From: Streptomyces sp. Ag109_O5-1 | GTDB taxonomy: Bacteria; Actinomycetota; Actinomycetes; Streptomycetales; Streptomycetaceae | Reading direction: 5' to 3' | Assembly (NCBI RefSeq): GCF_003814875.1 | Contig: NZ_RKQF01000001.1 | Location: forward strand, 62,001 to 126,000 | Length of the DNA stretch: 64,000 nucleotides | Shown here: positions 50,302-58,203 of the stretch, in pieces | Position numbering within the stretch: the stretch's first letter is position 1 | Layout of the letters: each line of letters opens with the position of its first letter | Notes under the pieces: model-generated | The model's database searches: none | What the model was told of the DNA's origin: nothing | Seen by the model: only the letters and a program-made list of their open reading frames with translations | Translations under genes and position numbers: made by a program

Positions 50302-51480
50302 ATGCCCTCCATGGCCACGACCGGGCGGACTTGGCTGACCGAGGCCGACTGCGATCTCGACACGTTCCGCTCGCTCGTCGAGCAGAAGACCGACACCGCC
50401 GACTACCCCTCGGCGGAGGGTGTGGAGCAGAACGTGCTCCTCTACGACAGCGAACGGCTCCGTGGTCTCGCGGCTACCGCGGACGGCCGCCGCGACGTGC
50501 AGAGCGAGCTGATCCGGGCGCTGCTCGACGGCCCCGGCATCGTGGTCCTCAAGCGCGCGTTCACCGACGCTCGTATCGTCGACCGGGCCTCCGAGGCCTT
50601 CGCCTCGCTGATCGAGGAGCAGCGCGCGAGCGGTGCCGGGCGCGGCGACCACTTCGCGAAGCCCGGCGCCAACGACAGGGTCTGGAACGCCCTGGACAAG
50701 GTGGCCGTGCGAGCCCCCGAGGTGTTCGCCGACTACTACGCGAACGACATGCTGGAGCTGATCTCCGAAGCCTGGCTGGGCCCCGCCTACCAGGTCACCT
50801 CGCAGGTCAACGTGGTCAACCCGGGCGGCGCGGCGCAGAACGTGCACCGCGACTACCACCTCGGCTTCCTCACCCAGGAGCGCGCCGCCGCCTACCCGGC
50901 GCACGTTCACCGCCTGTCGCCCGTGCTCACCCTTCAAGGCGCCGTCGCCCACTGCGACATGCCGGTCGAGTCCGGCCCGACGCTCTACCTCCCCCACTCG
51001 CAGAAGTTCGAGCCGGGCTACCTCGCCTGGCGACTCCCGCGGTTCGTCGAGTACTTCGACGCCCACCACGTCCAACTCCCCCTGGCCAAGGGCGACGCGG
51101 CCTTCTTCAACCCCGCGCTCTTCCACGCCGCCGGGCACAACCGCTCGGCCGGCATCCGGCGTATGGCCAACCTGCTCCAGGTCTCCACCGCCTTCGGGCG
51201 GGCGATGGAAACCGTGGACCGTGAGGCGATGGCGAACGCGCTGTTCCCGGTGCTCCTGCGCCGCAAGGCCGAGGGTGTCTCGGAGGACTGGTTGCGCCGC
51301 GTGGTCGCCGCCACCGCCGAGGGCTATCCCTTCCCCACCGACCTGGACCTCGATCCCCCGGTCGACGGTCTGGCGCCGCCCTCGCAGGCGGACACCGTCT
51401 GGCAGGCTGTGGCCGAAGGGTGGGCCCCCGACCGGCTGCGCCAGGAACTGCGGGACGGCGCCGAGCGCCGCCACGGCTGA
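50302..51480 (+). CDS. phytanoyl-CoA dioxygenase (PhyH)-like Fe(II)/2-oxoglutarate oxygenase
   Basis: The 392-residue protein carries the iron facial triad pattern: VHRDYH at 181-186 (H182, D184) and a distal His in FNPALFHAAGHNRSAGIRRMANL (near 275-281), followed by Arg for 2-oxoglutarate. The fold begins GIVVLKRAFTDARIVDRASEAF. PhyH proteins hydroxylate diverse small molecules. The first ATG has AAAGGA six bases upstream. It leads a rightward group with an SDR and a sugar-type dehydrogenase and faces the LacI gene, so a role in carbohydrate or polyol breakdown is likely. Confidence 0.82.
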   Translation: MPSMATTGRTWLTEADCDLDTFRSLVEQKTDTADYPSAEGVEQNVLLYDSERLRGLAATADGRRDVQSELIRALLDGPGIVVLKRAFTDARIVDRASEAFASLIEEQRASGAGRGDHFAKPGANDRVWNALDKVAVRAPEVFADYYANDMLELISEAWLGPAYQVTSQVNVVNPGGAAQNVHRDYHLGFLTQERAAAYPAHVHRLSPVLTLQGAVAHCDMPVESGPTLYLPHSQKFEPGYLAWRLPRFVEYFDAHHVQLPLAKGDAAFFNPALFHAAGHNRSAGIRRMANLLQVSTAFGRAMETVDREAMANALFPVLLRRKAEGVSEDWLRRVVAATAEGYPFPTDLDLDPPVDGLAPPSQADTVWQAVAEGWAPDRLRQELRDGAERRHG

Positions 51481-51496
51481 ACAGGACAGAGCACTC

Positions 51497-52258
51497 ATGG
51501 CACTTCTTCAGGACAGGATCGTCCTGGTCAACGGCGGCAGCCAGGGCATCGGCGCCGGCATCGTGCAGGCCGCCGTACGCGAGGGCGCAACCGTCGCCTT
51601 CACCGGCCGCCGCGCCGAGGTCGGCGAGAAGCTCGCCACTGAGACCGGGGCGCTCTTCGTACGGGCGGACCTCGCCGATCCGGCGCAGGCCCGCGACTCC
51701 GTCGTACGGACCGTGCAGGCGCACGGCCGGATCGACTGTCTGGTCAACGCGGCCGGGCTGACGTCACGCGGCTCGCTCCTGGACACCACGCCGGAGCTGT
51801 TCGACCAGCACATCGCGATCAACCTGCGGGCGCCATTCTTCTCGATGCAGGCCGCGGTGGCCGACATGAAGGGCCGCGAGGCTCCCGGCACCATCGTCAA
51901 CATCATCTCCAACTGCGCGCACGGCGGACCCCCCTACCTGGCCCCCTACTCCACCGCCAAGGCCGGACTGGCGGGACTGACCGTCAACGCCGCGCACGCC
52001 CACCGCTGGGACCGCATCCGGATCAACGGCCTCAACATCGGCTGGACGGACACCGAAGGCGAGGACGCGACCCAACGCGCCTTCCACGGCGCGGGCGACG
52101 ACTGGCGCGAGAAAGCCGCCGCGGCCCAGCCCATGGGCAAGCTCGGACAGGTCGACGAGATCGCGGACTTCGTCGTCTTCCTGCTGTCCGACCGCAGCGG
52201 CGTGGTGACCGGCTCGGTCATCGACTGGGACCAGAACGTCTTCGGCGGAATGGACTGA
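51497..52258 (+). CDS. short-chain dehydrogenase/reductase
   Basis: The classical SDR of 253 residues has the cofactor loop IVLVNGGSQGIGAGIVQAAVREGATVAFTGRR near 7-38, NAAG near 83, the catalytic Ser in IISNCAHGGPPYLAPYSTAKAG and Tyr/Lys in YSTAK near 150-155. Its end DQNVFGGMD fits NAD-dependent polyol or sugar oxidases. SD AGGAC lies ten bases before the ATG, 16 bases after the dioxygenase stop. It is probably cotranscribed with the dioxygenase and the dehydrogenase relics that follow. Confidence 0.88.
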   Translation: MALLQDRIVLVNGGSQGIGAGIVQAAVREGATVAFTGRRAEVGEKLATETGALFVRADLADPAQARDSVVRTVQAHGRIDCLVNAAGLTSRGSLLDTTPELFDQHIAINLRAPFFSMQAAVADMKGREAPGTIVNIISNCAHGGPPYLAPYSTAKAGLAGLTVNAAHAHRWDRIRINGLNIGWTDTEGEDATQRAFHGAGDDWREKAAAAQPMGKLGQVDEIADFVVFLLSDRSGVVTGSVIDWDQNVFGGMD

Positions 52259-52283
52259 GCCACCCCGTGAACTCAGGAGCAGG

Positions 52284-52406
52284 ATGCGCATGCTTACCGG
52301 CGTGACGGGTCTGGGCCTCATCGGCGCGTTCCACGCCGGTCCCCGCTCCGGGCGGGAAGCCGTGGACCACCGGCCGGCACGGCTGGAGGCGGTGTGCAAG
52401 GGATGA
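52284..52406 (+). pseudogene. N-terminal remnant of a Gfo/Idh/MocA dehydrogenase (40 codons)
   Basis: A 40-codon frame with an AGGAG SD reads LTGVTGLGLIGAFHAGPRSG and continues with REAVDH and PARLEAVCKG before TGA. It matches the nucleotide-binding start of a Gfo/Idh/MocA enzyme, with the first strand, GxGxIGxFHA loop and a DPARLEAV helix, but the segment between EAVD and PARL is shortened. The stop overlaps the ATG of the next dehydrogenase (ATGA). It appears to be an internally deleted relic that may still be translated and couple the next gene. Confidence 0.6.
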
Positions 52407-53390
52407 CGGACGAGCCCCTGCGGATCGGTGTGCTGGGCGCGGCCCGGATCGCCGAACTCTCCATCATGGGGCCCGCCCGGGACCGTGTCCGGGCGGAGGC
52501 GTTCGCCGCCGAGCACGGCGTGGAGCGGGTGGTCCCCTCCTACGCCGACCTGGTCGCCGATCCGGAGATCGAGGTCGTCTACAACCCTCCCCCAGACTCC
52601 GTCCGGGGGGCACCCCCATCTCGCTGCGCTCGCCAACGGCCTGCACGGGCCGTGGAACCTGGCCGCGCTCCAGGCCGGCAAACACGTCCTCACCGAGAAG
52701 CCGTCCGCGAGCAACGCCGAGGAGGCGGCCGAGGTCCGCGACGCTGCGGCCAGGGCCGGCACGGTGTTCATGGAGGGCTTCCACCACCTGTTCCACCCGG
52801 TCACCCGGTGCCTGCGCGAGCTGCTGGACAGCGGGGAGTTGGGCAAACTCCGGCGTGCCGAGACCATGGTCGCCATGCCGGCACCGCCCGACGACGACGT
52901 ACGGTGGTCGCTGCCGCTGGCCGCCGCGCGCGGCGGACGGCGCACGGGGGCCGGGGACGACGACGAGTGGCTCTACGCCGGCCTGGAGTTCCCGGGCATC
53001 GCCACCGGCACCGCCCGCTGCCACATGGGCCACCACGAGTGGCAGATCAGCTGCCGTGTCGTGGGCACCCGCGGCGAGGCCACGGCGTTGAACTACGTGC
53101 AGCCGCACCTGGACGACCGGATGGTGGTGCGCACGGCCGCCGGCGAGCGCACCGAGGAACTCGGCCGCCGGTCGTCGTACACCTGCCAACTGGAGGCCTT
53201 CGCAGCCCACTTGCGGCACGGTGCGCCACTGGCACTCGACGCCGAGGACGCGCTGACGACGATGCGGCTGATCGACGGGTGCTACCGGGCGGCCGGCTTC
53301 CCGGTCCGGCCGCGTTCGGTCCTCGCGAGCCGAGAGGGCGGGAAGTACGACGGGATCACGAGGTACGCACACAGGGGCCGGCCTCGTCAG
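52403..53390 (+). pseudogene. Gfo/Idh/MocA family dehydrogenase, frameshifted by a 40-bp insert and 3'-truncated
   Basis: The gene starts well (MTDEPLRIGVLGAARIAELS, NAD motif GxxGAA) and reads to IEVVYNP at 52587. A 40-bp block then moves the frame by one base, after which the expected LANGLHGPWNLAALQAGKHVLTEKPSASN (with EKPxA) continues in frame 3, through FMEGFHHLFHPVTRCLRELL to DALTTMRLIDGCYRAAGFPVRP near 53310. Beyond that no family stop occurs; the frame runs into unrelated sequence, so the 3' end is also lost. Members oxidise sugars or inositols with NAD. It is almost certainly inactive. Confidence 0.8.
52588..52627 (+). repeat. 40-bp palindromic insert
   Basis: The block begins TCCCCCAGACTCCGTCCGGG and can fold as CCCCC-A-GAC / GTC-C-GGGGG. 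Removing exactly 40 bp restores the reading frame and the Tyr-Asn-Pro-Leu-Ala-Asn sequence. Endpoints are uncertain by one base. It resembles small C/G-tract palindromic units I recall as dispersed in streptomycete genomes. Confidence 0.75.
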
Positions 53391-53449
53391 CCACGCGGCA
53401 CCAGGCCGACAGCTGTCCGGCGGCTGCCGTCGGCATCCGTAGAACAGCA

Positions 53450-53560
53450 GCCGGATGGCCAGAAGCGCGTCGTAGCGCCTCCGGGCGTCCGCGCGCTTGG
53501 CCGAGTTCGGGGTCGCCGACGACGACCGGTCGCCTTCACTGACTGGTGTTCCTGTCCCAC
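53450..53560 (-). pseudogene. N-terminal remnant of a TetR regulator
   Basis: The minus strand reads GTPVSEGDRSSSATPNSAKR followed by ADARRRYDALLA, the characteristic start of TetR proteins with the KRADARRxYDALL motif. It then degenerates before the recognition helix. It faces the hydrolase gene across a perfect CGGAACA-G-TGTTCCG palindrome, the expected TetR operator position. The regulator's body and the 3' end of the neighbouring dehydrogenase seem to have been removed by one deletion. Confidence 0.55.
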
Positions 53561-53568
53561 GACCGCAC

Positions 53569-53614
53569 TTGCCAATCGGGACACCGTTCCGCTTACATTC
53601 GGAACAGTGTTCCG
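53569..53614 (+). promoter_or_regulatory. hydrolase promoter and orphan TetR operator
   Basis: TTGCCA (53569-53574), an 18-base spacer and TTACAT (53593-53598) form a likely promoter. The perfect 15-bp palindrome CGGAACAGTGTTCCG (53600-53614) covers the start of transcription. A partial copy (CCGTTCCG) lies at 53584-53592. The adjacent TetR gene is broken, so the gene may be constitutive. Confidence 0.65.
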
Positions 53615-53707
53615 TTTAGGAGCCCATCCGGTGGTCACGTCGTCAGAATCTGCGCCGCCGACGCATCCCCGTGGATCCGCCACTCTTCACAAGTGAAAGG
53701 CAGTCAC

Positions 53708-54652
53708 ATGCCAGCATCCGAAACGGTCGCCCAGGGCACCGTTCCTGCTTTGAACTCGGCGATCATCAGCGTCAAGCCGGTGGTCCTGCCGGCGCCGGAG
53801 CGCGGCGACAACCTGCAGGTTCGTGTGTCGGCGCCAGTCACCGGCACCGACCTGCCGATCGTCGTCCTCGCCCATGGCTTCGGCCAGTCGATGTCCTCGT
53901 ACGACCCGCTGGTCGATTTCTGGGCCGCCAACGGCTTCGTCGTCATACAGCCCACATTCCTCGATTCGCTCAGCCTCGGCATCGCTCCCACCGACCCGCG
54001 CCACCCCGGCATCTGGCACATCCGGGTCCAGGACGTCGAACGCGTACTCGACGAACTCGACCGGATCGTCGGCGCGATCCCAGGGCTCAGCGGCCGCATC
54101 GACCGCAGCCGCCTTGCCGTCGCCGGACATTCCTGGGGCGGACAGACCGTCAGCATGCTTCTAGGCGCCCGCGTTGTCGGTGCGGACGGGCAGCCCGGGC
54201 CCGACAAGACCGACACGCGCGTGAAAGCCGGTGTGCTACTCGCCACGACAGGCATCGGCGGCGACACCTTGACGCCGTTCGCCGCGGAGAACTTCCCCTT
54301 CATGAACCCCGACTTCGACCGTCTGACCACACCGACCCTTGTCATCGCGGGCGACCACGACCAGTCACTGCTCTCGACCCGCGGCCCCGACTGGTTCACC
54401 GACGTGTACCAGTACAGCCCTGGGGCTCAAAGCCTGCTCACCGTGTTTGGGGCCGAGCACTCGCTCGGTGGGATCCACGCCTACAACGCCAAGGACACCA
54501 CGGACGAGAGCCCCGAACGCGTCGCTCTGATCCGCGAGGCTTCATGGGCCTACCTCCGCAGCGCCCTCGGGATCGACGACACGGCGTGGAAGGAGACCCA
54601 GACCGCGCTCATGGAGGCTCCCGAACCGAGCGGACGCATCGACAACAAGTAG
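53708..54652 (+). CDS. alpha/beta hydrolase, chlorophyllase/PAF-acetylhydrolase-like
   Basis: The 314-residue cytosolic protein has PIVVLAHGFGQSMSSYDPLVDFWAANGFVVIQPTF as oxyanion and early strands, the nucleophile GHSWGGQTVSMLLGA near 138-152, the acid in TPTLVIAGDHDQSLL near 214-228 and the base His in FGAEHSLGGIHAY near 255. No signal peptide is present. SD GAAAGG lies eight bases before the ATG. The substrate is unknown. Its likely regulator is the truncated TetR gene next door; a terminator follows at 54666-54700. Confidence 0.84.
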   Translation: MPASETVAQGTVPALNSAIISVKPVVLPAPERGDNLQVRVSAPVTGTDLPIVVLAHGFGQSMSSYDPLVDFWAANGFVVIQPTFLDSLSLGIAPTDPRHPGIWHIRVQDVERVLDELDRIVGAIPGLSGRIDRSRLAVAGHSWGGQTVSMLLGARVVGADGQPGPDKTDTRVKAGVLLATTGIGGDTLTPFAAENFPFMNPDFDRLTTPTLVIAGDHDQSLLSTRGPDWFTDVYQYSPGAQSLLTVFGAEHSLGGIHAYNAKDTTDESPERVALIREASWAYLRSALGIDDTAWKETQTALMEAPEPSGRIDNK

Positions 54653-54665
54653 GACCGTCCACACC

Positions 54666-54700
54666 GCAGGCCGCCGCGGACGACCGTAGTGGCGGCCTGC
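54666..54700 (+). terminator. 10-bp hairpin terminator
   Basis: GCAGGCCGCC (54666-54675) pairs with GGCGGCCTGC (54691-54700) around a 15-base loop, 14 bases after the hydrolase stop and before the convergent TIM-barrel gene. Confidence 0.65.
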
Positions 54701-54744
54701 GCCTGCTGAAGCAGTTCGACGACGAGGAGACCCCCTTCTCCCCT

Positions 54745-55593
54745 CTACCCGAGCAGCGCCGCGGCGGTGCGGTATGCCGCGTCGGCGGCCTCGCGGACCG
54801 GGAGTGTCCTGTGCGTATCAGAGAGGATCTCCACTCCCCAGGGTCCGGACCAACCGGCCCTACGGAGCGCGCCGATGATCCCCGGCAGGTCGAAAGTGCC
54901 CTCGCCGCACAGGCGGCGGCGCCGGACGGTGTCCTCGAACAGGGTGCCTATGACCTGCGCGTCGGCGTCGTCGAGTTCCACGTCCACGATGCGGGAGCCG
55001 GGGACCTCGGCCAGTTCGGCCGCCGGTGTGCCGGCCCGCTCGGTGTGCCAGGCGTCGATGATGAGGCCGCCCGCCGGATGCCCCGCGGCCTCGACGAGCC
55101 GCAGTCCGTCGTGCACGGTCTTGATGTTGGACCAGGGCAGGAACTCGATGCCGAGCCGGGCGCCGATTCCGTCGGCCTGTGCCGCCAGCGCGGCGAACTC
55201 CTCGGCCCAGACGTCGGGGTCCCAGGGGCCGTCCGTCACATCGGGACCGATCTTGAGAGTGCGTGCGCCAAGTGCCTCGGCGGCCCTCAGGAGGTCCCTG
55301 CGGACGGCGTCCGACGCGGCACGCCGGGGGCCGTCGGCCCACCAGTCGGTGAGGAGCTCCAGTTCTATGTGGGTGAGTCCGTTGTCCTCGAAGAGGGAGC
55401 GGATGCCCGCGAGCCCGTAGCCGCGCTCGGCCTCCACCAGGTCCGTGTACAGCAGGCCGAAGCCCTTGAACCCGGCGTCGGCCGCGGCCTCCGCGCGCTC
55501 CCGCAGGCTCAGCGGGCTGCGTTCGTCAGCACGGCCGGGCGCGGCGTCGCCCGCAGTCGTCCAGCAGGTGGCCAGCAGGTCCTCAGTGGTCAT
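54745..55593 (-). CDS. xylose-isomerase-like TIM-barrel protein (sugar phosphate isomerase/epimerase family) 1
   Basis: The 282-residue protein has the AP-endonuclease-2 barrel pattern: RAEAAADAGFKGFGLLYTDLVE, HIELELLTDWW (metal-binding Glu near 77), GARTLKIGPDV, IEFLPWSNIKTVHDGLRLVEAAGHPAGGLIIDAWHTER with Glu/His/Asp metal ligands, and GPWGVEILSDTHR at the end. Such proteins isomerise, epimerise or dehydrate sugars and inositols. Start ATG at 55593. It lies downstream of a second family member, 80 bases apart, in one leftward operon. Confidence 0.85.
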   Translation of the reverse strand: MTTEDLLATCWTTAGDAAPGRADERSPLSLRERAEAAADAGFKGFGLLYTDLVEAERGYGLAGIRSLFEDNGLTHIELELLTDWWADGPRRAASDAVRRDLLRAAEALGARTLKIGPDVTDGPWDPDVWAEEFAALAAQADGIGARLGIEFLPWSNIKTVHDGLRLVEAAGHPAGGLIIDAWHTERAGTPAAELAEVPGSRIVDVELDDADAQVIGTLFEDTVRRRRLCGEGTFDLPGIIGALRRAGWSGPWGVEILSDTHRTLPVREAADAAYRTAAALLG

Positions 55594-55673
55594 GTTTTCC
55601 CGCTTCCTCGATCCGCCCGTGGCTCACGGCCCTTGTCGATACGGCCGGAGCGCCGCCGCACCCGCCCTCGCCC

Positions 55674-56564
55674 TTACGACGCCGTGTTGCGCAGCACCGA
55701 GCGCAGGTGTTCGGCGCTTTCCCACACGTCCTCGACCGGTCCCTTTTCCTTCGGCTCCTCGGTGAGGATGGTGTCCTGTTCCAGGACGTACCAGCCGTCG
55801 TAGCCGCGGGCGCTGAGGTGGGTGACGATGGCCTCAACGTCGACGTCACCGGCGCCCAGCGGGCGGTACATGCCCGCGCGGACGGCCTCGGTGTACGTGA
55901 GGCGGCCGGACTGGACCTTGGCGGCGAGGGAGGCGTCGACGTCCTTCATGTGGGTGTGGGCGATCCGCTCCGGGGCCTGCCGGGTCAGCTCGGCCGGGTC
56001 GGTGCCGCCGATGAGCAGGTGGCCGGTGTCGAGGCAGAGGGAGATCGCCGAGTGCTCCAGGACGCGGCGGACCTCGTCGCCGTTCTCGATCATCGTGCCG
56101 ACGTGCGGGTGCAGGACGGCACGCACACCGCGCTCGGCGGCCAGTGCGGTCAGCCGGTCGAGGTTGGACAGCAGCAGCTTCCAGCCGTCGGCGTCGAGTT
56201 CCGGACGGGAGTCGTAGCCGTCCTGGCCGGTGACGGCCGACAGGACGAGGACCTCGGCGTTCGAGGAGGCGTAGCCCTCCAGGAGCCGTTCCGCCTCCGG
56301 CAGCGGGTCGTGTCCGGGCACGTGCAGCAGCAGCGGGGTGAAACCGCCGACGGCGTGCAGGTCGTGGTCGGCGAGGACCTGGGCCATGGCGTCCGGCGCG
56401 GCGGGCAGGAAGCCGTCGGGGCCGAACTCGGTGGCGGCCAGACCGACCTCGCGCATCTCGTTCAGGACCCGGTCGGGCGTCAACTGGTAGCCCCAGCCGG
56501 GCACTTCGCACACACCCCAGGAGATGGGCGCGCCGGCGATCCGGTTCAGCTGTGGGGTGGTCAT
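55674..56564 (-). CDS. inosose-dehydratase-like TIM-barrel protein (sugar phosphate isomerase/epimerase family) 2
   Basis: The 296-residue protein begins NRIAGAPISWGVCEVPGWGYQLTPDRVLNEMREVGLAATEFGPDGFLP, close to IolE-type inosose dehydratases. It has AVLHPHVGTMIENGDEVRRVL, CLDTGHLLIGGTDP (metal Asp/His near 200) and YDGWYVLEQDTILTEE (metal Glu near 265). ATG at 56564 has GAAAGG upstream. Remnants of two dehydrogenase genes lie directly upstream on the same strand, so this is the surviving part of a larger catabolic operon. Confidence 0.86.
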   Translation of the reverse strand: MTTPQLNRIAGAPISWGVCEVPGWGYQLTPDRVLNEMREVGLAATEFGPDGFLPAAPDAMAQVLADHDLHAVGGFTPLLLHVPGHDPLPEAERLLEGYASSNAEVLVLSAVTGQDGYDSRPELDADGWKLLLSNLDRLTALAAERGVRAVLHPHVGTMIENGDEVRRVLEHSAISLCLDTGHLLIGGTDPAELTRQAPERIAHTHMKDVDASLAAKVQSGRLTYTEAVRAGMYRPLGAGDVDVEAIVTHLSARGYDGWYVLEQDTILTEEPKEKGPVEDVWESAEHLRSVLRNTAS

Positions 56565-56566
56565 GC

Positions 56567-56760
56567 CATGGCCTTTCGGTGGTTCCGGTCGGGGTCGGCG
56601 ACCGCGGTCGGCGGTCGGCCCGCGAGGACGTCCGCGACGCCTCGGGCCGCGTCGACGAAGGTCGGCTTCATCGCGCGCTGCATCATGCCCCTCAGGTGAG
56701 GGGTGAGGACGACGTCGGGGTGGTCGGACAGCGGGTGTCAGAGGGCCGGCTCGGGCTCGA
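56567..56760 (-). pseudogene. C-terminal remnant of a D-2-hydroxyacid (phosphoglycerate-type) dehydrogenase
   Basis: The minus strand reads GPDVFEPEPAL-stop-HPLSDHPDVVLTPHLRGMM, then AMKPTFVDAARGVADVLAGRPPTAV. The DVFEPEP and DHPDVVLTPHLxG blocks are the last nucleotide-domain strand and catalytic His region of 2-hydroxyacid dehydrogenases. An in-frame TGA interrupts it, and about 220 residues upstream are missing. Its start fuses to the aldehyde dehydrogenase remnant. Confidence 0.7.
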
Positions 56761-56779
56761 ACACGTCCGGTCCGACGCC

Positions 56780-56937
56780 TGCCCGGCAGCGACCGGCGCC
56801 GACTCGACATCTTCGGGACCGGCAAGAACGACGGTACCCACCGCCGAGCCGTCGAACGGGGCCTTGACCTCCCGGATCCGCCCGGTTCCCCCGGCTGTCC
56901 GCCGCCGACCGCCGGTCAGCAACTCCACGGACGCCAT
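56780..56937 (-). pseudogene. N-terminal remnant of an aldehyde dehydrogenase
   Basis: The minus strand encodes ASVELLTGGRRRTAGGTGRI then REVKAPFDGSAVGTVVLAGPEDVESA, the first strands of an NAD-dependent aldehyde dehydrogenase (family length about 480). After about 50 residues similarity ends where the hydroxyacid dehydrogenase remnant begins, so a deletion of several kilobases is inferred. The interval 56938-57148 has no gene; it probably keeps the old operon promoter. Confidence 0.6.
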
Positions 56938-57210
56938 CGCCCTCCCCTCCCTCCGGGAAACCGTCCGGGCAAGGCCGTGGCGAACGCGTCAGCCGTCGCA
57001 CGGCCAACGGCCAGGCCGTTTACGTGCTTGCAACGCTAGGTTCGCGAGGGGAGTTGTTGAAGCCCTCAGATCCATCATTTAGCCATCATCAAGACCGTCA
57101 TTTTCCCTTCACCGCGTATCACCGAGACGTGCCGGCGATGTCGTCGGATCATGGACAGGCCTTACGACAGGGGGCCGTCTCCTCGTAGAGGACCGTGTAC
57201 CCATGCCCTC

Positions 57211-57681
57211 TCATGGCCGAGCGACGGCCTCCTGGCACCCCGAACACAGTCCCCACCAGGTGATTTCTGCCTCGTCGACGGCGAAGCCCTTGTCCTCGTC
57301 GGGGCTCAGGCACGCTGCCGCGCCCACGCTGCAGTCGACGTCCTCGATCAGACCGCATCGACGGCAGACGAGTTGATGATGGTTGTCGCCGACCCGCAGT
57401 TCGTACCGGGCGGGTGAACCTGCGGGCTCGATGCAGCGGATGAGCTGCGCCTTCGTCAGGTCTTCGAGCACGTTGTACAGGCCCTGTCCGGAGGGTCCGC
57501 CGGCCTCGGCCTTGTCCGCTCCCCCACCGATACGCGTCTCGAGCTCGGCCGCCGTGGAGTGCGGATGACCTTGGAGAGCGGTCAGTACGGCTCTGCGCTG
57601 GGCCGTACTGCGCAGTCCCCTGCGCTTGAGCAGGTCGCCCGCAAAAAGATGAGGACCAGCGTCACCTTCCCCAGCAACCAT
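57211..57681 (-). CDS. Fur family metal-dependent regulator (CatR/FurA-like)
   Basis: The 156-residue protein has LLKRRGLRSTAQRRAVLTALQGHPHSTAAELETRI as the Fur winged helix near 17-51. The dimer and metal part is GLYNVLEDLTKAQLIRCIEPAGSPARYELRVGDNHHQLVCRRCGLIEDVDC with HxH, CxxC and a C-terminal WWGLCSGCQ pair for structural zinc. This pattern is nearest to streptomycete CatR/FurA, which repress neighbouring catalase or catalase-peroxidase genes; no catalase gene is present here. Its ATG at 57681 overlaps the 5' end of a hydrolase remnant on the other strand, so the true start or promoter may have been changed. Confidence 0.8.
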   Translation of the reverse strand: MVAGEGDAGPHLFAGDLLKRRGLRSTAQRRAVLTALQGHPHSTAAELETRIGGGADKAEAGGPSGQGLYNVLEDLTKAQLIRCIEPAGSPARYELRVGDNHHQLVCRRCGLIEDVDCSVGAAACLSPDEDKGFAVDEAEITWWGLCSGCQEAVARP

Positions 57682-57996
57682 CTCGCCCTCGCCGGGATTC
57701 TCTTCACCCCCGACGACCACACCGGCGGGCGGTTGCCGGCCGTCGTCATCTCCCATCCGGGAGGCGGCGTGAAAGAGCAGAGCCCGAGTATCTACGTCGA
57801 GCGTCTGGCCGGTGCCGGCATAAGTACCTATAACGTTCAGGACTTCATGTCTCGGCAACTCGCTTCGTTTGACGGGGTACGGAAGCTACACGTCAGCCGA
57901 CGCCGGCCGACGCCGGCTGACGGATCCAACACCTCTCGCGGGGTGCCCATCGTGGCAGGCCGCCATGCAGCGGCCGGCACAAAGCCGGCGCGTTGA
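57649..57996 (+). pseudogene. N-terminal remnant of an alpha/beta hydrolase
   Basis: From ATG 57649 the plus strand reads MRTSVTFPSNHLALAGILFT, then PDDHTGGRLPAVVISHPGGGVKEQSPSIYVERLAGAGIST, the typical opening of a YcjY-like alpha/beta hydrolase with its oxyanion HPGGG. Around 57830 the match ends and the frame continues to TGA 57996 through unrelated low-complexity sequence. The nucleophile region and about 200 residues are missing. Confidence 0.55.
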
Positions 57997-58203
57997 AGAC
58001 GGACGACCACTCCGCCGGAGAGGACGGGGCCCACCGTTGGATGTAATCGTTATCCTCCGTGTGGCATATGGCGGCAACACTTACCCGAAGGCGAACACCC
58101 GGATGGCCTAAGGTGATGTGATGAAACTATTGGATCGCAGGTGAAGCGCATGACACCCAAAGAGTTTGATATTTTCATTTGCGTACTGATGAGTCCTTCC
58201 CAG

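Noticed and set aside
49147..51498. A 783-codon minus-strand frame containing the LacI gene
   Set aside because: The upstream part is the antisense of the dioxygenase gene; the LacI N-terminus is clear at 50193.
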